NCBI GenBank assembly: GCA_960531495.1
Contig: OY482852.1
Coordinates: 30,715,314-30,779,313, forward strand
DNA length: 64,000 nucleotides
Reading direction: 5' to 3'
From: Zeus faber
Taxonomy: Eukaryota; Chordata; Actinopteri; Zeiformes; Zeidae
Under the pieces are notes generated by a model. The model saw only the letters and a program-made list of their open reading frames with translations. It searched no databases and had not been told where the DNA came from. Position 1 is the first letter of the stretch. Every line of letters begins with the position of its first letter. Below are positions 60,900 through 64,000 of this stretch, piece by piece. The position numbers were made by a program, and so were the translations under genes.

Positions 60900-62071
60900 T
60901 CTCCTCGTCCTCCGCTAAATGGGCCACGTCAAACTCATCGGGGGAGGGACCCCCAGGGTCGACATCGTCCGCCTCTGAACCATTGCTGGAGGGCACAGAA
61001 GAGGTGGTGGGGTCTGCGGTCGGGAGGGTTGACCGGGTCTGGAGGGCTGGTCAGGATGGCGCTGATGGAAACTCCTGATGAGGGTGTGGTCCAGAACGTG
61101 CCTCGCAGGGACCCAGGACCTCTCCTCCGGACCGTAACCCTCCCAATCCACCTGGTACTGCAGGCCTCTCCCATGCCGGCGGGAACCTAGGAGACAGCGG
61201 ACAGAAAAGGCAGGACCCCCATCAATGAAGCGCGGAGGAGGCGCCAAGGGGACCAGAGCACTCTCCCTGACCGGCTTGACTTTGGACACATGGAAGGTGG
61301 GATGGACGCGCATGGACCTGGGGAGCTTGAGCCGCACTGCCACCGGGTTGACGACCTTCTCCATCTCGAACGGGCCGATAAACCGAGGAGCCAGCTTCAT
61401 TGATTCCACCTTCAGGGGGAGGTCCTGGGTGGAGAGCCAGACCCTCTGGCCCGGCTGGTACTCCGGGTCCTGGGAGCGGCGACGGTTAGCGGCAGAGGCG
61501 TTGTGGCCAGGGGCTCGGAGGAGGGCGCCCCTGGCCCGGGTCCGGGTCCTGCGGCAGCGGCGAATGAAGGACTGGACGGATGGGCAGGAAGCCTCCCTCT
61601 CAAGGGCCGGAACAGAGGCGGTTGAAAGCCGTAGGCGCACTGGAAGGGGGAGAGGCCTGTGGCCGAACTGGTCAGGGTGTTGTGGGCATATTCCACCCAC
61701 AAAAGCTGCTCAGACCAGGACGACGGGTGTTGTGACGTCATGCAGCGAAGGGCCGTCTCCATCTCTTGGTTCTTCCGCTCTGTTTGGCCATTGGACTGGG
61801 GGTGGTACCCTGAGGACAGGCTGACGGTGGCCCCCAGGAGCGAACAGAACTCCCTCCAGAAGACAGAGGCAAACTGGGGACCCCGGTCGGATACAACATC
61901 TACCGGGATGCTATGGAGGCGGACGACATGGTTCAGCAGTAGCTCGGCGGTACACTTGGCCGACAGGAGCTTCGGTAGAGGCACGAAGTGAGCCATCTTG
62001 CTGAACCGGTCCACCACGGTCAGGATGGTAGTGTTGCCGCTAGACGGTGGCAGACCGGTGAGGAAGTACAT
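60900..62071 (-). pseudogene. pol: Gypsy copy 3: integrase core and chromodomain
   Basis: [14 protein letters not shown] (first Asp), [17 protein letters not shown] (second Asp) and [15 protein letters not shown] (Glu): the catalytic triad is present in one frame (61412-62071). The GPY/F-type end [20 protein letters not shown] and chromodomain [20 protein letters not shown] are in another frame (60915-61700), so a shift falls near 61600. It is better preserved here than copy 2. Confidence 0.88.
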
Positions 62072-63060
62072 GGAGATGTGAGACCAGGGGCGATGAGGAA
62101 CCGGCAGTGGGTGTAGGAGACCGGCAGGAGCAAGAAGAGAGGGTTTGTGCTGGTTACAGGTGGGGCAGGCATTGACGAACCCTCGGAGGGTTCGTCAATC
62201 ACTGGGTGATTGACGTCCTGACCCAGGGAGGGCCACCAGAAGCGATGCTGGACGACCTCCTTCGTCCGCTGGATCCCCGGGTGGCAGGTGAGTCGGGAGT
62301 TGTAGGCCCACTGGAGAACCTTGGACCGGAGGTCAGGCAGAACGAACAGACGGTCGGGCGGACATGCGCTGGGTCCGGGTTGGTCCTGGGCGGCGGCTCT
62401 GACTCTCTCTTCCACCTCCCAGGTGAGTGTGGCGACTAGATGGGAGGACGGCAGAATGGTGTCAGGGTCAGCAGTGTCCTCCTCCTCCTTCTGGAACTGC
62501 CTGGACAGGGCGTCGGGTTTGACATTGCGTGACCCCGGCCGATAGGAGAGGGAGAAATTGAACCTGGTTAGGAAGAGCGCCCAACGAGCCTGACGGGAGT
62601 TCAGCCTCCTGGCGGACTGGATATACTCAAGGTTCTTGTGGTCGGTCCACACCAGGAACGGCAGCTGGGTTCCCTCTAGCCAGTGTCGCCACTCCTCCAG
62701 GGTCAATTTGACGGCGAGAAGCTCCCTATTCCCGATGTCGTAGTTCCTCTCGGCCGGGGTCAAACGCCTGGAGAAGTAGGCGCAGGGATGAAGTTTCTGG
62801 TCGGAGGCGGTCCTCTGGGACAGAACAGCTCCGACTCCCACGTCGGAGGCATCCACTTTAACCACAAACTGCCGTTTGGGGTCAGGCAATACCAGAATGG
62901 GGGCTGAAGTGAACCGTGCCTTCAGGGCCAGGAAGGCGTCGTTGGCGGTGGCGGACCACAGAAACGGCACCTTGGAGGAGGTTAGGGCTGTGAGAGGGGC
63001 AGCCACCCTGCTGTAGCCTCGGTTGAACCTCCGATAGAAGTTGGCAAAACCGAGGAAGCG
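62072..63060 (-). pseudogene. pol: Gypsy copy 3: RT end, RNase H, integrase zinc region
   Basis: [46 protein letters not shown] (RNase H), then [20 protein letters not shown] (integrase zinc region). At 62172-62215 a palindromic insertion (GACGAACCCTC/GAGGGTTCGTC, then ATCAC/GTGAT) replaces about 10 bases of copy 2 and alters the frame after GQDV, destroying the CPTC half of the zinc site. A stop at 63063-63061 (CTA on the plus strand) lies upstream. Confidence 0.85.
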
Positions 63061-63351
63061 CTAGAGTTGTTTGCGGGAGTCCGGGGCGGCCCAGGTCGTG
63101 ACGGCAGAGACCTTGGTGGAGTCCATCTGGATGGTCCCCCTCCAGATGATGTTAACATCGGAACCAGAGTCAATAAGTATGGCAAGGGAATCTGAGTGTT
63201 GGGGCAGCAGCAGCCGAGCCTGGCACAGGGGGCGTAGGTTGGAGGAGGGTTTGGAGGTGTGGCGCACCAGGACCTCCTCCCTCAATGGCGAGCCCGGCCT
63301 TTTACTGGACACCCGGAGATGTAGTGTCCAGCTAGACCGCAGTAGAGACAA
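63061..63351 (-). pseudogene. pro: Gypsy copy 3: protease fused to RT by deletion
   Basis: LAILIDSGSDVNII (protease active site) runs directly into [18 protein letters not shown], which in copy 2 lies about 1.07 kb further on. The frame stays open across the junction for 96 codons, giving a short chimera without protease C-end or RT core. Confidence 0.85.
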
Positions 63352-64000
63352 AGGTTCCCCACCCGGCGTCTCTCCTTCTCCTCCGGGGTGAGGCTGGCCC
63401 GGCCAACCTGCATGGGAGAGGCCTTACTCGTGGGTTGACGGGCCGGAAGAGCTGGCGGCCCGGAGGAACCTGGAAGACGGGTTGCTGGGCGGCGCTCCAC
63501 TTGCCTCTGATGCCTCTCTCGCTGGCGGGCCTGGATGCGTCGGTCGATATGGGAAGCAAGCTCAACGATGCCATCGAGAGAGGTGGGCAGGTCGTGGGAA
63601 ACTAGCTCATCCTTCACGTAGTATGCTAATCCCATCAGGAATGCGTCAATCTGGGCTGCCGGGTTCCACTCGCTCAGTCGAGCCTGGGTGCGGAAGTCGA
63701 TCGCGTAATCGAACACGGAGCGGGACCCTTGACCTAGACCCAGGAGACCACCAGCAGTATCGGGACCCCGTGTTGTCACCCGGAACACCTTGCGGAGCTC
63801 GGCGGCGAAGGCGTGGAAGGAGGAGCAGGCTGGTGTGCGTCATTCCCACTTGGCCGTTCCCCACAGCCGAGCGAGGCCCGTCAGGTGATTCACGGCGAAC
63901 GCCACCCTGGCATCCTCGGAGGTGAAGGTGTGGGGCTGCAGAGCGAAGAGGAATGAACAGTTCGTGATGAACGGACTACAGCCATCTGCGTCTCCGGCGT
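63282..64000 (-). pseudogene. gag: Gypsy copy 3: gag, partial
   Basis: Frame 63282-63788: SRSVFDYAIDFRTQARLSEW, MGLAYYVKDELVSHDLPTSL, VELASHIDRRIQARQRERHQ, then the zinc knuckle CLYCGLAGHYISGC near 63330. The stop seen in copy 2 after FRTQA is absent here. The upstream capsid part (63790-64000) is in another frame and leaves the window. Confidence 0.87.

Larger units (their letters stand above)
60830..64000 (-). mobile_element. Gypsy copy 3: chromodomain element with RT core deleted
   Basis: Minus-strand copy of the family at 39083-43946, running off the right edge within gag. Order: gag, protease, deletion junction at about 63143-63146, RT C-end/RNase H, integrase, chromodomain. About 1.07 kb present in copy 2 (roughly 41311-42385) is missing, including the YLDD block, so it cannot self-copy. 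No LTR is visible at its 3' side. Confidence 0.9.

Overview
The window looks like a ray-finned fish (teleost) chromosome. It carries one split vertebrate gene with GT-AG introns, tRNA-derived SINEs, L1-, RTE- and L2-type LINEs, Tc1-like transposons, a chromodomain Ty3/Gypsy element and gamma-type endogenous retroviruses, plus long TG/TA microsatellites. There is no sign of prokaryotic organisation. The species cannot be read from the sequence alone.

Host gene: the only complete gene I can support is mitochondrial aldehyde dehydrogenase 2 (aldh2), plus strand, 13 coding exons from 7253 to 32859. The exons are all in phase and encode 518 residues; the catalytic Cys, the general-base Glu and the cofactor motifs are present. 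The coding sequence is about 1.56 kb of a 25.6-kb span. The introns hold a Tc1-like element, a long L1-type LINE with a SINE nested in it, tRNA-derived SINEs, a pogo/Tigger-like MITE, a composite repeat present in introns 4 and 11, and microsatellites.

Left flank (1-7250): the 5' LTR and gag start of a minus-strand Gypsy element, a partial MITE, a LINE-like esterase fragment, two SINEs, and a Tc1-like copy split by a Harbinger-like MITE. A short GC-richer stretch next to exon 1 is the likely promoter.

Right flank (33-64 kb): mostly mobile-element remains. In order these are an internally deleted endogenous retrovirus (ERV A, 34241-38888, paired LTRs, 4-bp target duplication) carrying a solo LTR in the opposite orientation; a broken chromodomain Gypsy (39083-43946, minus); a 5'-truncated RTE-type LINE (43947-45540, plus); a poorly explained 45.5-54 kb interval with a few weak gene-like signals; an L2-type LINE (54.3-55.5 kb, plus); a second retrovirus (ERV B, 55513 to about 60.7 kb, minus) with a broken envelope gene; and a third Gypsy copy (60.8-64 kb, minus) that has lost its reverse transcriptase core.

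I found no convincing new multi-gene system. The most informative signals are nested insertions whose order can be read base by base, a SINE and a LINE fragment sharing a 3' tail, and a few short coding-like stretches (30.4 kb, 48.0 kb, 53.1 kb) that known elements do not explain. All boundaries were read by eye; no database search was run.
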